From assembly GCA_016712675.1 (NCBI GenBank), contig JADJQR010000001.1, forward strand, positions 1,798,001-1,862,000: a stretch of 64,000 nucleotides of DNA, written 5' to 3'. This DNA is from a bacterium. Lineage in GTDB: Bacteria > Krumholzibacteriota > Krumholzibacteriia > LZORAL124-64-63. The notes beneath the pieces are model-generated. The model was not told where the DNA came from. It made no database searches and worked only from the letters and a program-made list of their open reading frames with translations. Made by a program: the position numbers and the translations under genes. Shown here in pieces: positions 30,763 through 39,403 of the stretch (its first letter is position 1; the number at the start of each line of letters is the position of its first letter).

Positions 30763-30794
30763 GCCGGCATGCCGGCATGCCGGCATGCCGGCAC
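30763..30794. repeat. Tandem octamer repeat
   Basis: Four consecutive copies of GCCGGCAT, the last ending in C instead of T, lie 55 bases after the HNH gene stop. The unit contains the palindrome GCCGGC, so alternative hairpins can form. The rest of 30708-30886 is noncoding. Confidence 0.8.
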
Positions 30795-30827
30795 GCCTGC
30801 TCGCCGTATTTGCCTGTCCGTGCGAAG

Positions 30828-30848
30828 ACGTGAGGCGCGCCCTCACGT
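30828..30848. terminator. Hairpin between HNH gene and tcdA
   Basis: ACGTGAGG (30828-30835) pairs with CCTCACGT (30841-30848) around a five-base loop and is followed by TTCGTG. With no T-run, a terminator role is only tentative. Confidence 0.35.
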
Positions 30849-30886
30849 TTCGTGACGATCGATCATGCAGCCTCGCGAGGATCGCC

Positions 30887-31708
30887 GTGGCGTCCAATCC
30901 GATCTTCCAGCGCCTGCAGCTTCTGACCGGTGCGCCGGCGCTCGATCACCTGCAGGCAAGCCATGCCGCCGTGTTCGGCATCGGCGGCGTGGGGTCCTGG
31001 ACGGCCGAGGCGCTGGTGCGCTCAGGGATCGGGAAGATCACCCTCGTGGACAACGATGTGGTCTGCATCACCAACGTGAACCGGCAGTTGCAGGCCACCA
31101 CGAGGAATGTGGGGCAGGCCAAGGCGGAAGCGCTGGCCGAGCGCCTCCGCCTGCTGAATCCCCGCTGTGAGGTCACGCCCGTCGTCAAGGCCTGTGAGCC
31201 CGGCAACGTGGACAGCTTCAACGTCGGGCAGTACACCTACGTCCTGGACTGCATCGATTCCATCACCTGCAAGGTCGCGCTGATCCGCACGGCGCATGCC
31301 GCGGGCTGCGCGCTCTTCTCAGCCATGGGCGCTGCGGCCAAGCTGGACCCGACGCGGGTCCAGATCAGCAGCATCTGGGAGTCGCACGGCTGCCCCCTGG
31401 CCAAGTGGATCCGCCGTCGGCTGCGCGAATCCGGGTTCCAGGGTGATTTCCCGGTTGTCTGGTCGCCGGAGAATCTGGAGCCCGTGGAAGCCACCAGCGT
31501 GGCCTGCGGCACGCACACCTGCTACTGCCCCAAGTTCGTGCCGCTGGAAGACGGCGTCGCGGAGCATCGCGACTGGTGCGCCGAGAAGAAGGTCATCAAC
31601 GGCACCGCCGTGCACATGACCGCGATCTTCGGGATGATGCTGGCAGGGCTGGTCCTGCAGCACGCGGTGGCGCGCGGCGCCGGCGCAGCCTCCACAACTT
31701 CGGATTGA
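30887..31708 (+). CDS. tcdA: ThiF/E1-like enzyme, tRNA threonylcarbamoyladenosine dehydratase type
   Basis: TcdA adenylates and cyclises t6A37 of tRNAs to ct6A. GTG at 30887 with GAGG six bases upstream gives 273 residues. The nucleotide-binding GIGGVGSW (residues ~27-34), LVDNDVVCITNVNRQ with the E1-type Asn-Arg-Gln motif, DCIDSITCK and the C-terminal CGTHTCYC region match the family. The TcdA-like start (NPIFQRLQLLTG) and length favour TcdA over ThiF/MoeB. Its gene stands alone, with upstream in-frame sequence belonging to repeats. Confidence 0.9.
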   Translation: MASNPIFQRLQLLTGAPALDHLQASHAAVFGIGGVGSWTAEALVRSGIGKITLVDNDVVCITNVNRQLQATTRNVGQAKAEALAERLRLLNPRCEVTPVVKACEPGNVDSFNVGQYTYVLDCIDSITCKVALIRTAHAAGCALFSAMGAAAKLDPTRVQISSIWESHGCPLAKWIRRRLRESGFQGDFPVVWSPENLEPVEATSVACGTHTCYCPKFVPLEDGVAEHRDWCAEKKVINGTAVHMTAIFGMMLAGLVLQHAVARGAGAASTTSD

Positions 31709-31799
31709 CACCCCGCCTGGCGCCGTGCCAGGGTCGTGCGGTTTCTCGCCTTTCCCCGCCGGGCAACTCCGCCACTGTCTGCACCGTCAGGAGCCGGCC

Positions 31800-34700
31800 A
31801 TGTCCCAGCGTCCGTGCCGCGTCCGGTTTCGCATGACCCCGGTGGCGCTGGTTGCCGCGCTGCTGACGGTCTTCCCGATCATCCCGATCGTTCCGATCAT
31901 CCCGATCATCCCGAACGCCGTCGGCGCCACAGCCCCGCAGTCGCCGCCGGTCATCACGGTGTCGCCGGCGGCGCTGGACGTCGAGCTGGCGCCGTTCGCG
32001 TCCACGACGCGGAGCGTGACGATCGGCAACAGCGGCGGCAGTGACCTGGCCTGGTCGTTGGCACTGACCCCGTCCGGTGCCCGCCGCCTGTACACGTTCG
32101 CGCCCGCGCCGGTGCTGCCCGAGATCCCGCGCGAGCTGGCCGGGACGGGCTGGTCGTCATCCGAGCCGGCCGCGCTGAGTGTGGAGCTTCACGATCTCCA
32201 TGGCCTGCGCGTGCTCTGGGACCGGTCGCACGGGCAGCCGCCGCTGGACTTCGCGGGGATCCTGGTGGCCGACCTGCGGCAACGCGGTGCGACGGTCACC
32301 GACCACGAGGGGCCGCTGACCGCCGCCATGCTGGCGGGCGCCGACGTGGTCTGGTCGCAGGAGATGGCGTCGGCCTGGACCGGCGCGGAGCTGGCGGCGC
32401 TGGCGACCTGGGTCCAGCGCGGCGGCGGCCTGCTGCTGGAAGGGCGCGACCTGTCGGGCGGGTTCGCGGCGCTGCTCGAGGTCCTCGGGGTGGGGATCGC
32501 CTACGGGGGCGCGGAGCTGTCGCCGCTGCTCTACATCCGGCCGGGACACGCGATGACCGACGGTGTGGCCGTCCTGCTGACGGGCCTGGCCCAGGCCGGG
32601 CTGGCGCGCGTGGCGCTGCCGGCCGGAATCCTGGCGCACGACGGGGCGGCCACGCCGGCCGTGGCGTACAGCGGGGCCGGCGGCGGGCGCGTCCTGGTCA
32701 GCGGCGTCCAGCTCTTCGGCGACGCCCGTACGACGTTCTCCCACAATCGCCGGTTCGGCCACAACGTGGTCGACTGGCTGGCGGGCGCCAACTGGCTCCA
32801 GGCAGAGCCGCGCGAGGGCACCGTGCCTCCCGGCGCGACCGCCGAGGTGACGTTCACCTTCGCCTCCGGTGGCTGGTGCGCCTCCGGACTGACGGCGCAG
32901 GCGGTCGTGGCCTGCAGCGATCCCGCGACGCCGACCGTGGTCATCCCGGCCCGCCTGGACGTGACACCATGGCCGCGGCTGCAGGCGGAGACGGACACGC
33001 TCGTCATCGACGCCGTGTACATGGGCAACGTCGTGACCGCGGACGTCGACGTGGTCAACAGCGGCTGCGCCGACCTGCACGTGGCGGACGTGACGACCGG
33101 CGGCGACGCGTTCGCCCTCGTGTCGCCCGCCGCCTTCACGCTGGCGCCGGATGCGCGGGCCACCCTGACGGTGGTGTTTTCGGCTGTGCGCGGGGGGATC
33201 GCGACCGGCCAGTTGCGCCTGCTGAGCGACGATCCCCGGCAGCCGGTGACCGTGGTCGAACTGAGGGGCACGGTCGTGGCGCCACCGGCGATCGACGCGA
33301 CCCCGACGTCGCTGGCCGTGGAGCTGCCGGCGGGCACCCGCACCACGCGCACCGTGGACATCGTCAACCGCGGCAAGAGCGACCTGGTCTGGTCGGCCCG
33401 CGTGACGGCCGCTGCCGCGTCCGGACCCGTCGCCGCCACGGTCCCCGATCCCCCGTTGCGGGGCGTGCGCATCCTGTGGGACCGCGCCCACGGGCAGGCA
33501 GACCTGACCGTTGTCGGCGTCCTGGCGGCCGAGCTCGCCGCGCGCGGCGCCGAGCTGACGTCGGGCTCCGGCCCCTGGACGCCCGAACTCCTGGCCGGGT
33601 TCGATGTCGTCTGGTCGTCAAACCCCAACCTGGAGTGGACCGCGTCGGAAGCGGCAGCCGCGGCGGCCTGGCTCCGCGCCGGCGGCAGCCTGCTGCTGAC
33701 CAGCCGGTCCAGCGCCGTCGCCTGCAACAGCCTGCTCGAGCCAGCTGGCGTCGGGATCAGCTTGGCGTCCGCCTCCCTGACCAGTGGCGTCATGACGGAC
33801 CTCGGCGACCACGAAACGACCGCCGGCATCGGTGCGCTGCAATTGTCCGGCGCGTACTCGATGCTGGACACGGCCGGCGCGCCGGTCGTCCCGCTGGTCC
33901 GCAGCCCGGCCGGCCGGACGGTCGCGGCCTGCCGTGAGCTGGAGGGTGGACGGCTGGTGGCGGTCTGCGGCGAACCGTTCCTCGACGCGCCGCTGGCGGA
34001 GCAGGACAACCGGCGCTTCGGCCACCAGGTCTTCACCTGGCTTGGCGGCTACGGCTGGCTGCAGGTGGACCCGCGCGCGGGCACCGTGCCGGCCGGGGCG
34101 ACAACCACACTGAAGCTGACGCTGGCACCGCAGGGACGGTGCGGAACGCTGGCGCCGGCGCGACTGGTGCTGGGCAGCAACGACCCCGTGACGCCAGAGA
34201 TCGCGGTTGTCACCGAGTTGACCGTGGCCGGCGCTCCGGAGTCCTTCGTCTCGACCGGCAGCCTGCACCTGGGCGCGCACTTCCTGGGCGTTGCGGCCGC
34301 CGACTCGTTCACCATCGCCAATCCGGGCTGCGTGGACCTGCAGGTCAGTCCTGCGGTCGACGATGACCAGTTCACGGTCCGGCCGGCAGCCCCGTTTACG
34401 GTGCCGCCCCATGGCCGTCGCACGGTCGTCGTGACCTACCTGCCCACCTGGCCGCGGCCGGTCCTTGCTGCGCTGACCCTGACGATGGACGACCCTGAAC
34501 ACCCCGTGGTGGACATCGCGCTGCGCGGGCTGGGGATCGACCCGCCGGTGCTGGCGGTGGCTCCCGACGCGCTGGCCGCCGCGCTGGCGCCCGATGGCAC
34601 GGCGACCCGGACCTTGACCATCACGAACGCGGGCCGGGACGACCTGCGCTGGCAGATCGGCACGATGCCGGTCCCGGTTGCGGGCGCTCCGCGGGCGCTG

Positions 34701-37283
34701 CCCCAGCCGCGGATCCTGTTGCTGGAGACCGCCGGCAGTGGCGCCGTGAGAACGACGCTGGCCCGCCTGGGCTTGCCCTACACGCGGGCGTCGAACTGGA
34801 GCTTCTTCAACAACCTCCTGCGCGCGACGCCGGACTGGGATCTCGTGGCGGTGGAGGCCGACGCCGATACCGACGGTGGGGGCAACTGGGGCACGGCGCT
34901 CGACGCCCTGGCGGACTACGTGGAGGCCGGGGGACGGCTGCTCTTCGGCGATCGCTACGCGACATACTACCCGGACCATCGGCTGGCCCGGTTGCTGGGC
35001 GTCAGGGTCGCCCCCCGGCCGGGCCAATGGCTGGCGGTGGAACCCGTCGTGCCCGAGCCCCGGCTCTTCCGCGTGCCCAACGAGGTGGGGCCCGTGCGCG
35101 CCACGGCGACGCCGCCGTACGAGGCCGGTGTCGTCGTGTCGCTGCTGCCCGGCGCGACGGCGCTGGCCACCTTCGCCGGGGACGCCCGGGAGCCGGCGAT
35201 CGTGCGCGGACCGGGCGGCCGCACCCTGTTCCACGCCTTCTCCCCGCGGTACTGCGGGACCGATGACGACGGCGACCATGTGCTCGACGTGCTCGAGCTG
35301 ATCGAGAACGAGCTCTTCGCGCTGGGCGTGGGCGCGCCGTGGTTGACGGTGGACCCCGCGGCCGGCCTCGTGCCCCCGGGCGGCTCCGCGGAGGTCACGG
35401 TGACCTGGGACGCGACGGGGCTCTGCGGTAGCACGTACGACGCCGGGCTCTACCTCGTCGGCAACGACCCGCAGCGCGAGGTGATGCGGGTGCCGATGTC
35501 GCTGGCGGTCAGCGAGGCACCGCGCCCGGCGGCGCGGCCGGCCGCCCTGGCCATCGGCGACTGCCAGGTGGGCGCCGCGCGCAGCGGGACGGTGGCGATC
35601 GTCAACCTGGGTTGCGCGCCGCTGGCGGTGGCGGGCGTCGGCCTGACACCCGGCCCCTTCACGATGGCGGGCGGGTCGTCGTTCACCGTGGCCGCGGGCG
35701 ACAGCCAGCTCGTCGTGGTGTCCTTCGCACCGGCGACGTCCGGCGCGGCCGCCGCCACGCTGACCGTGACGACCGACAGCCCCGCGCAGCCGGCCCTGAG
35801 CGTGCCCGTGACCGGCACCGGCGTGCAGCCGCCGGTCTTCGTGGTCGCCACCGACACGCTGGCGGTCGAACTGCCGCCGGGCGGCACGGCCGTGGCGGCG
35901 CTGGCGATCGCCAACCAGGGGCCGACCGACCTGCACTGGACCGCGGCGGTCGAACCCCGGTTCCCCTCGCGGATCCTCGCGCGCAGCCCGGTCTTCGGTG
36001 CGACGGCCGCCGCGCCCGTGTCCACCGCGGCCAAGCACCCCGTGGATGATGGCGCTGCGGCAGCCCCGCCCGCGCCGCCGTCGCTGTCGGGCGATCACTA
36101 CGCGTCAACCCCCACGGCGGGTGTGGCGGACCCGCGACCTGCGGCGGGTGCGCCGGACCTCGCCGACGTGCTGGCGGGCCTGGACTGGCACGGCCCGTTC
36201 GTGACCGCGCTGATCCCCGATCGCTTCGATTTCGCCGAGGGCGTCAGCGGGACCTACATCGTCGACGGCGGCCAGGACATGTTCGACGGGGGCAACGCCC
36301 TCTACACCGACCGCGGGGGACCGTTGCCGTACAGCGACGGCCGGATCATCGGCCACGCGGCCTTCGGCGACCGCGGCCGTTATGTCACGCGCAAATTGCC
36401 GGGGCTGTTCGTGCTGGCGGCGGACCTCGGCGGCATCGCGACGTTCGGCACCAACGGCAACCTCGGGGCCGACGGCGCCGGCCAGGTCGATGGCGTGGTG
36501 CTGGAGATGACGATGGCCGATGGCCGGCGGTACCTGGGCCTGGCCAAACGCGTGTGGGGGGCCGGCGACCCGTCGGTCAACCACCTGGTCATCGTCGAGG
36601 CCGAGGCCGGCATCACCCAGTCGTTCCCGCCGGTCACCGACAGCGATGCCCACCAGGTCGCGGGCCTCGCCAGCCGGACCCGGCTGTACTACCTGCTGTT
36701 CGGCGCCGCCGAGGGCCGCCTTGTCGACGACCAGGCGCTGGCGCGGATCATGGAGACGTTCCTGGGCGTGGTGAGTGAGGGCACGCGCTGGCTGGACGTG
36801 TCCCCGGTGGCCGGCACCCTGGCGCCCGGCGCCGGGACGGACCTTGCCGTCACCTTCACGGCCGGGACGCTGCCGCCGGGAGACCACCAGGCGGTGGTCG
36901 TGCTGCACGGCAACGACCCCCTGGCACAGCGGGTCGAGGTGCCGGCGCGCCTGCGTGTTGCTGCCGGCCTGGCGCTGCCCGCGTCGGTCGCCGCGCCTGC
37001 TGCCGACGGGCGCCCGCGCAACGATCCCAACCCGTTCAACCCGCGGACCGAGCTGCGCTTCGCGCTGGCCGGTCCAGGCGAGGTGGAGGTGCACATCCAC
37101 GACGCGCGGGGCCTGCTGGTGCGGCGCCTGTCACCGGGCCGGCTGCCGGCCGGACCGGCCAGCGTGGTGTGGGACGGACGGACGACCAGCGGGCAGGAGG
37201 CCGGCAGCGGCGTCTACCTCTACCGCGTGCTGCAGGACGGCCGTCCTTCGGGGACGGTCGGCAAGATGACGCTCGTGCGGTGA
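31800..37283 (+). CDS. Giant secreted protein with four repeated modules and FlgD-like C-terminus
   Basis: ATG at 31800 follows AGGAG by seven bases; product 1,827 aa. A signal peptide with an unusual IIP-repeat core is followed by four modules starting near residues 49, 497, 914 and 1343. Each has an Ig-like anchor strand set (LDVELAP.ASTTRSVTIGNSG type), a central domain, then a WLxVxPxxGTVPxGxxxxVxxT Ig/BACON-like domain; the first three also have an ASH-like Ig domain. The central domain in modules 1 and 2 is a Rossmann-like, glutamine-amidotransferase-like fold (ILWDRxHGQ ... DVVWS). It is divergent in module 3 and different in module 4. The final ~90 residues are a FlgD-like Ig module beginning NDPNPFNPRTELRF. 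No catalytic residues were identified; a surface structural or adhesive role is inferred. Confidence 0.85.
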   Translation: MSQRPCRVRFRMTPVALVAALLTVFPIIPIVPIIPIIPNAVGATAPQSPPVITVSPAALDVELAPFASTTRSVTIGNSGGSDLAWSLALTPSGARRLYTFAPAPVLPEIPRELAGTGWSSSEPAALSVELHDLHGLRVLWDRSHGQPPLDFAGILVADLRQRGATVTDHEGPLTAAMLAGADVVWSQEMASAWTGAELAALATWVQRGGGLLLEGRDLSGGFAALLEVLGVGIAYGGAELSPLLYIRPGHAMTDGVAVLLTGLAQAGLARVALPAGILAHDGAATPAVAYSGAGGGRVLVSGVQLFGDARTTFSHNRRFGHNVVDWLAGANWLQAEPREGTVPPGATAEVTFTFASGGWCASGLTAQAVVACSDPATPTVVIPARLDVTPWPRLQAETDTLVIDAVYMGNVVTADVDVVNSGCADLHVADVTTGGDAFALVSPAAFTLAPDARATLTVVFSAVRGGIATGQLRLLSDDPRQPVTVVELRGTVVAPPAIDATPTSLAVELPAGTRTTRTVDIVNRGKSDLVWSARVTAAAASGPVAATVPDPPLRGVRILWDRAHGQADLTVVGVLAAELAARGAELTSGSGPWTPELLAGFDVVWSSNPNLEWTASEAAAAAAWLRAGGSLLLTSRSSAVACNSLLEPAGVGISLASASLTSGVMTDLGDHETTAGIGALQLSGAYSMLDTAGAPVVPLVRSPAGRTVAACRELEGGRLVAVCGEPFLDAPLAEQDNRRFGHQVFTWLGGYGWLQVDPRAGTVPAGATTTLKLTLAPQGRCGTLAPARLVLGSNDPVTPEIAVVTELTVAGAPESFVSTGSLHLGAHFLGVAAADSFTIANPGCVDLQVSPAVDDDQFTVRPAAPFTVPPHGRRTVVVTYLPTWPRPVLAALTLTMDDPEHPVVDIALRGLGIDPPVLAVAPDALAAALAPDGTATRTLTITNAGRDDLRWQIGTMPVPVAGAPRALPQPRILLLETAGSGAVRTTLARLGLPYTRASNWSFFNNLLRATPDWDLVAVEADADTDGGGNWGTALDALADYVEAGGRLLFGDRYATYYPDHRLARLLGVRVAPRPGQWLAVEPVVPEPRLFRVPNEVGPVRATATPPYEAGVVVSLLPGATALATFAGDAREPAIVRGPGGRTLFHAFSPRYCGTDDDGDHVLDVLELIENELFALGVGAPWLTVDPAAGLVPPGGSAEVTVTWDATGLCGSTYDAGLYLVGNDPQREVMRVPMSLAVSEAPRPAARPAALAIGDCQVGAARSGTVAIVNLGCAPLAVAGVGLTPGPFTMAGGSSFTVAAGDSQLVVVSFAPATSGAAAATLTVTTDSPAQPALSVPVTGTGVQPPVFVVATDTLAVELPPGGTAVAALAIANQGPTDLHWTAAVEPRFPSRILARSPVFGATAAAPVSTAAKHPVDDGAAAAPPAPPSLSGDHYASTPTAGVADPRPAAGAPDLADVLAGLDWHGPFVTALIPDRFDFAEGVSGTYIVDGGQDMFDGGNALYTDRGGPLPYSDGRIIGHAAFGDRGRYVTRKLPGLFVLAADLGGIATFGTNGNLGADGAGQVDGVVLEMTMADGRRYLGLAKRVWGAGDPSVNHLVIVEAEAGITQSFPPVTDSDAHQVAGLASRTRLYYLLFGAAEGRLVDDQALARIMETFLGVVSEGTRWLDVSPVAGTLAPGAGTDLAVTFTAGTLPPGDHQAVVVLHGNDPLAQRVEVPARLRVAAGLALPASVAAPAADGRPRNDPNPFNPRTELRFALAGPGEVEVHIHDARGLLVRRLSPGRLPAGPASVVWDGRTTSGQEAGSGVYLYRVLQDGRPSGTVGKMTLVR
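31870..31914 (+). repeat. Nine-base tandem repeat within the signal peptide
   Basis: Five units related to ATCATCCCG encode the run VFP-IIP-IVP-IIP-IIP in the hydrophobic core of the giant protein's signal peptide. The third unit is ATCGTTCCG and the first is a degenerate GTCTTCCCG. Each unit adds three residues without changing frame. Confidence 0.85.
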
Positions 37284-37365
37284 GGCGTCGCGGCGTCGCG
37301 GCGTCGCGACGTCGCGACGCGTGCCGGGCCGGGCCGGGCGCCGGTGTGCGGCATCGCACCGGCGC
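37284..37365. repeat. GGCGTCGC repeats and hairpin between convergent genes
   Basis: About three tandem copies of GGCGTCGC and a variant (37284-37320) are followed by a nine-base stem GCGCCGGTG (37338-37346) with CACCGGCGC (37357-37365). The gap separates convergent genes. The hairpin could serve both strands as a transcription barrier, though it has no T-runs. Confidence 0.5.
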
Positions 37366-37382
37366 TGCCCGCCGCGCGGCGG

Positions 37383-38351
37383 TCAGGCGTCCAGGCTCAC
37401 CGCCGCGCCGGCGGCCGCCGAGCGGTAGCACGCGTCCACCACGCGCAGCGTGGCCAGCCCGTCCAGCGCGCCCACCGGCGGCCGGGCCCCCGCCGTCACG
37501 CACGCGAGCCAGTCGCGTAGCATCGCCGGCAGCGTCGGCACCGTGGCGTCCACGTCGAACCGCTCCGCGCTGCGGCCCTGCCGCAGCACCAGGCCCCCGG
37601 TCAGGTAGTCGGCCCACAGCTGCCCGTGCTCGCCCACGGCCTCGAGCCACTGGGCGCGGGAGTCCGTGTACTTGCTGACTTCCAGCGAGACCTGGCAGCC
37701 GTCGTCCAGTTCTGCGCGCGCCAGGAAGAAATCCTCGACCACCGGGTGGGCGACCTGCCAGTGCCGCGAGTCCACGCGTGCGAACTCCCGGCCCGTGAGG
37801 AACCTGGCCAGGTCGAACAGGTGCACGCCCGTCAGCAGCACCGAGCCGCCCACGGTCTGCGCCGGGTCGCGCTGCCACGGCAGTGTGGTGGGGGCCAGGC
37901 GCTGGGCCAGTCGGACCAGGTGCACGCGTCCCAGGCGCGGCCACAGCTCGCGGGCCTTCAGGATGACGGGGTTCCAGCGCAGGGACTGGCCCAGGAACAG
38001 GGGCGCGGCGGCGCCCGTGTCCAGCGCGGCCAGATGCTCGGCTTCGCCGAGCGTTCCTGTCATGGGCTTCTCCAGCAGCAGCGGTTTGCCGGCTGCCATC
38101 ACGGACGCCGCCAGCCCGCCATGGGACGATGGCGGCGTGCAGACCACCACGCCGTCAACGTCCGGCGCCGCCACCACGTCCGGCGCCTCCGGCAGGTAAC
38201 GGACGGCGTAGTGCGCGGCCAGCTTGGCGCCCGCGCGGCGGTCACGGCGGCAAACCGCCGTGACCGTCATGCCGGGCACGTCACGCAGCCCGTGGCGCAG
38301 GTAGCGCTCGCCGTGGGCGCCCGCCCCGATGATCCCGATCCGGAACTCCAT
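37383..38351 (-). CDS. Gfo/Idh/MocA-family oxidoreductase
   Basis: This NAD(P)-dependent family oxidises or reduces sugars, inositols and related compounds. ATG at 38351 gives 322 residues. The Rossmann motif GIIGAGAHGERY lies at the N-terminus, followed by VVCTPPSSHGG and the catalytic-Lys motif LLLEKPMTG. The C-terminal beta-sheet domain contains GGSVLLTGVHLFDLARFL, where His may act in catalysis. No sugar-related genes are adjacent, so the substrate is unknown. It is inverted relative to both neighbours. Confidence 0.9.
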   Translation of the reverse strand: MEFRIGIIGAGAHGERYLRHGLRDVPGMTVTAVCRRDRRAGAKLAAHYAVRYLPEAPDVVAAPDVDGVVVCTPPSSHGGLAASVMAAGKPLLLEKPMTGTLGEAEHLAALDTGAAAPLFLGQSLRWNPVILKARELWPRLGRVHLVRLAQRLAPTTLPWQRDPAQTVGGSVLLTGVHLFDLARFLTGREFARVDSRHWQVAHPVVEDFFLARAELDDGCQVSLEVSKYTDSRAQWLEAVGEHGQLWADYLTGGLVLRQGRSAERFDVDATVPTLPAMLRDWLACVTAGARPPVGALDGLATLRVVDACYRSAAAGAAVSLDA

Positions 38352-38424
38352 GCCCTGGCCCTCTTCTGGCTGAAGGAACGGCTTCGCCCTCCCGCAGGAC
38401 TGCCTCCCGAGGATGGAGCCTATC

Positions 38425-39102
38425 ATGACCGATGGCAGACGACAAACCGCCGGCTGGGCCGCGCTGGCCGGCGTGCTGGCGGCGCTGGCCTGGGCGCTGC
38501 CGGCGCCCGCCGCGCGCGCCGAACTGGACCCCGGGATCATCATCAACGAGGTGCTGGCCGACCCGGCCACCGACTGGAACGGCGACGGCATCGCCGACGC
38601 GAAGAACGACGAGTGGATCGAGATCTGGAACATCGACACCGTGCCGATCGACCTGTCGGACTACTGGCTGCGCGACAGCACGGGCGAGGCGCCGGATTTC
38701 CGGCTCAGCGGGGTGGCCGACCCGGGTGAGCATATCGTGTACTTCGGTTCGGACGCCGTGGCCTGGCAGGCGGCCAACGGCATCGCCCAGAACGGATTCG
38801 CCCTCAACAACGCAGGTGATCTTGTGCAGCTGCTGCGCACCATCCCCGGCACCGACCCCATCGAGTACGAGTTGATGTTCGCCGTCTCGGTGCGCGACCA
38901 CGAGGCGGAGGACGACCGCTCGGCCGGGTTCGACCAGGCCCACGTCGAGTGGCTGCTCTTCGACGCCCTGAACCCGTACACGGGCACCGCCGAGCCTGTG
39001 GGCAGCGGCTGCCCGCCCAGCCCGGGTGCGGGGAACATCTGCGGCGACGATGTGGCCGCCGAGGCGGCCACGTTCGGCGAGGTCAAGGCCACCTTCCGCT
39101 AG
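38425..39102 (+). CDS. Secreted lamin-tail (LTD) domain protein
   Basis: The ATG at 38425 has GGAG six bases upstream; the in-frame ATG at 38413 is too close to any ribosome site. The 225-residue product has a signal peptide ([17 protein letters not shown]) and then a lamin-tail domain: [10 protein letters not shown], a calcium-style acidic loop [20 protein letters not shown] and LSDYWLRDS. Two Cys-containing segments near the C-terminus ([13 protein letters not shown]) could form a disulfide. Bacterial LTD proteins are extracytoplasmic and often joined to nucleases or surface proteins, but this one has no other domain. It lacks a FlgD-like tail. Confidence 0.85.
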   Translation: MTDGRRQTAGWAALAGVLAALAWALPAPAARAELDPGIIINEVLADPATDWNGDGIADAKNDEWIEIWNIDTVPIDLSDYWLRDSTGEAPDFRLSGVADPGEHIVYFGSDAVAWQAANGIAQNGFALNNAGDLVQLLRTIPGTDPIEYELMFAVSVRDHEAEDDRSAGFDQAHVEWLLFDALNPYTGTAEPVGSGCPPSPGAGNICGDDVAAEAATFGEVKATFR

Positions 39103-39163
39103 GGGGACGCCCCGGGTCGGCGACCCGCCGCCGTCCCCCCTTTCCGGCGGCTTGGGGTCGCCC

Positions 39164-39193
39164 GACGGCCCGGGAACGGAGTCCCGGGCCGTC
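39164..39193 (+). terminator. Hairpin after the LTD gene
   Basis: A perfect 12-base stem GACGGCCCGGGA (39164-39175) with 39182-39193 around the loop ACGGAG, 61 bases after the stop. No T-run follows. Confidence 0.5.
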
Positions 39194-39403
39194 GCCTTCC
39201 GGCAAGGCGCCGAACTTGCTCGGAGGGCCGCGAAACCCCCCAAAGACCCTCGAAATTGGCGGATTTCCATGGTTTTCACTTCCCTGTTCCGGGGGCAGCG
39301 GCTATGCTGCGGATGGTCACGTTTGTACCGCGCCGCACGCCCCGCCGCAGGGGCGTGCCCCGTCCCGTCAGAGCGTCCCGTCAGACCCCATGCTGGAGAC
39401 ATC
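39194..39403 (+). promoter_or_regulatory. Leader region of the first acyl-CoA dehydrogenase
   Basis: Between the hairpin and the ATG at 39404 there is an AT-richer patch, a -10-like TATGCT (39303-39308) with no convincing -35, an eight-base hairpin (39336-39343 with 39350-39357), and a direct repeat CGTCCCGTCAGA at 39361-39372 and 39374-39385. The repeat and hairpin could be regulator sites for the fatty-acid cluster; this is inference. Confidence 0.35.

Noticed and set aside
30763-30794. Possible CRISPR-like repeat
   Set aside because: Units of eight bases with no spacers and no cas genes; a simple tandem repeat.
31705-31710. TTGACA upstream of the giant protein gene
   Set aside because: Perfect -35 sequence, but nothing like a -10 box lies 16-18 bases downstream; it overlaps the tcdA stop.
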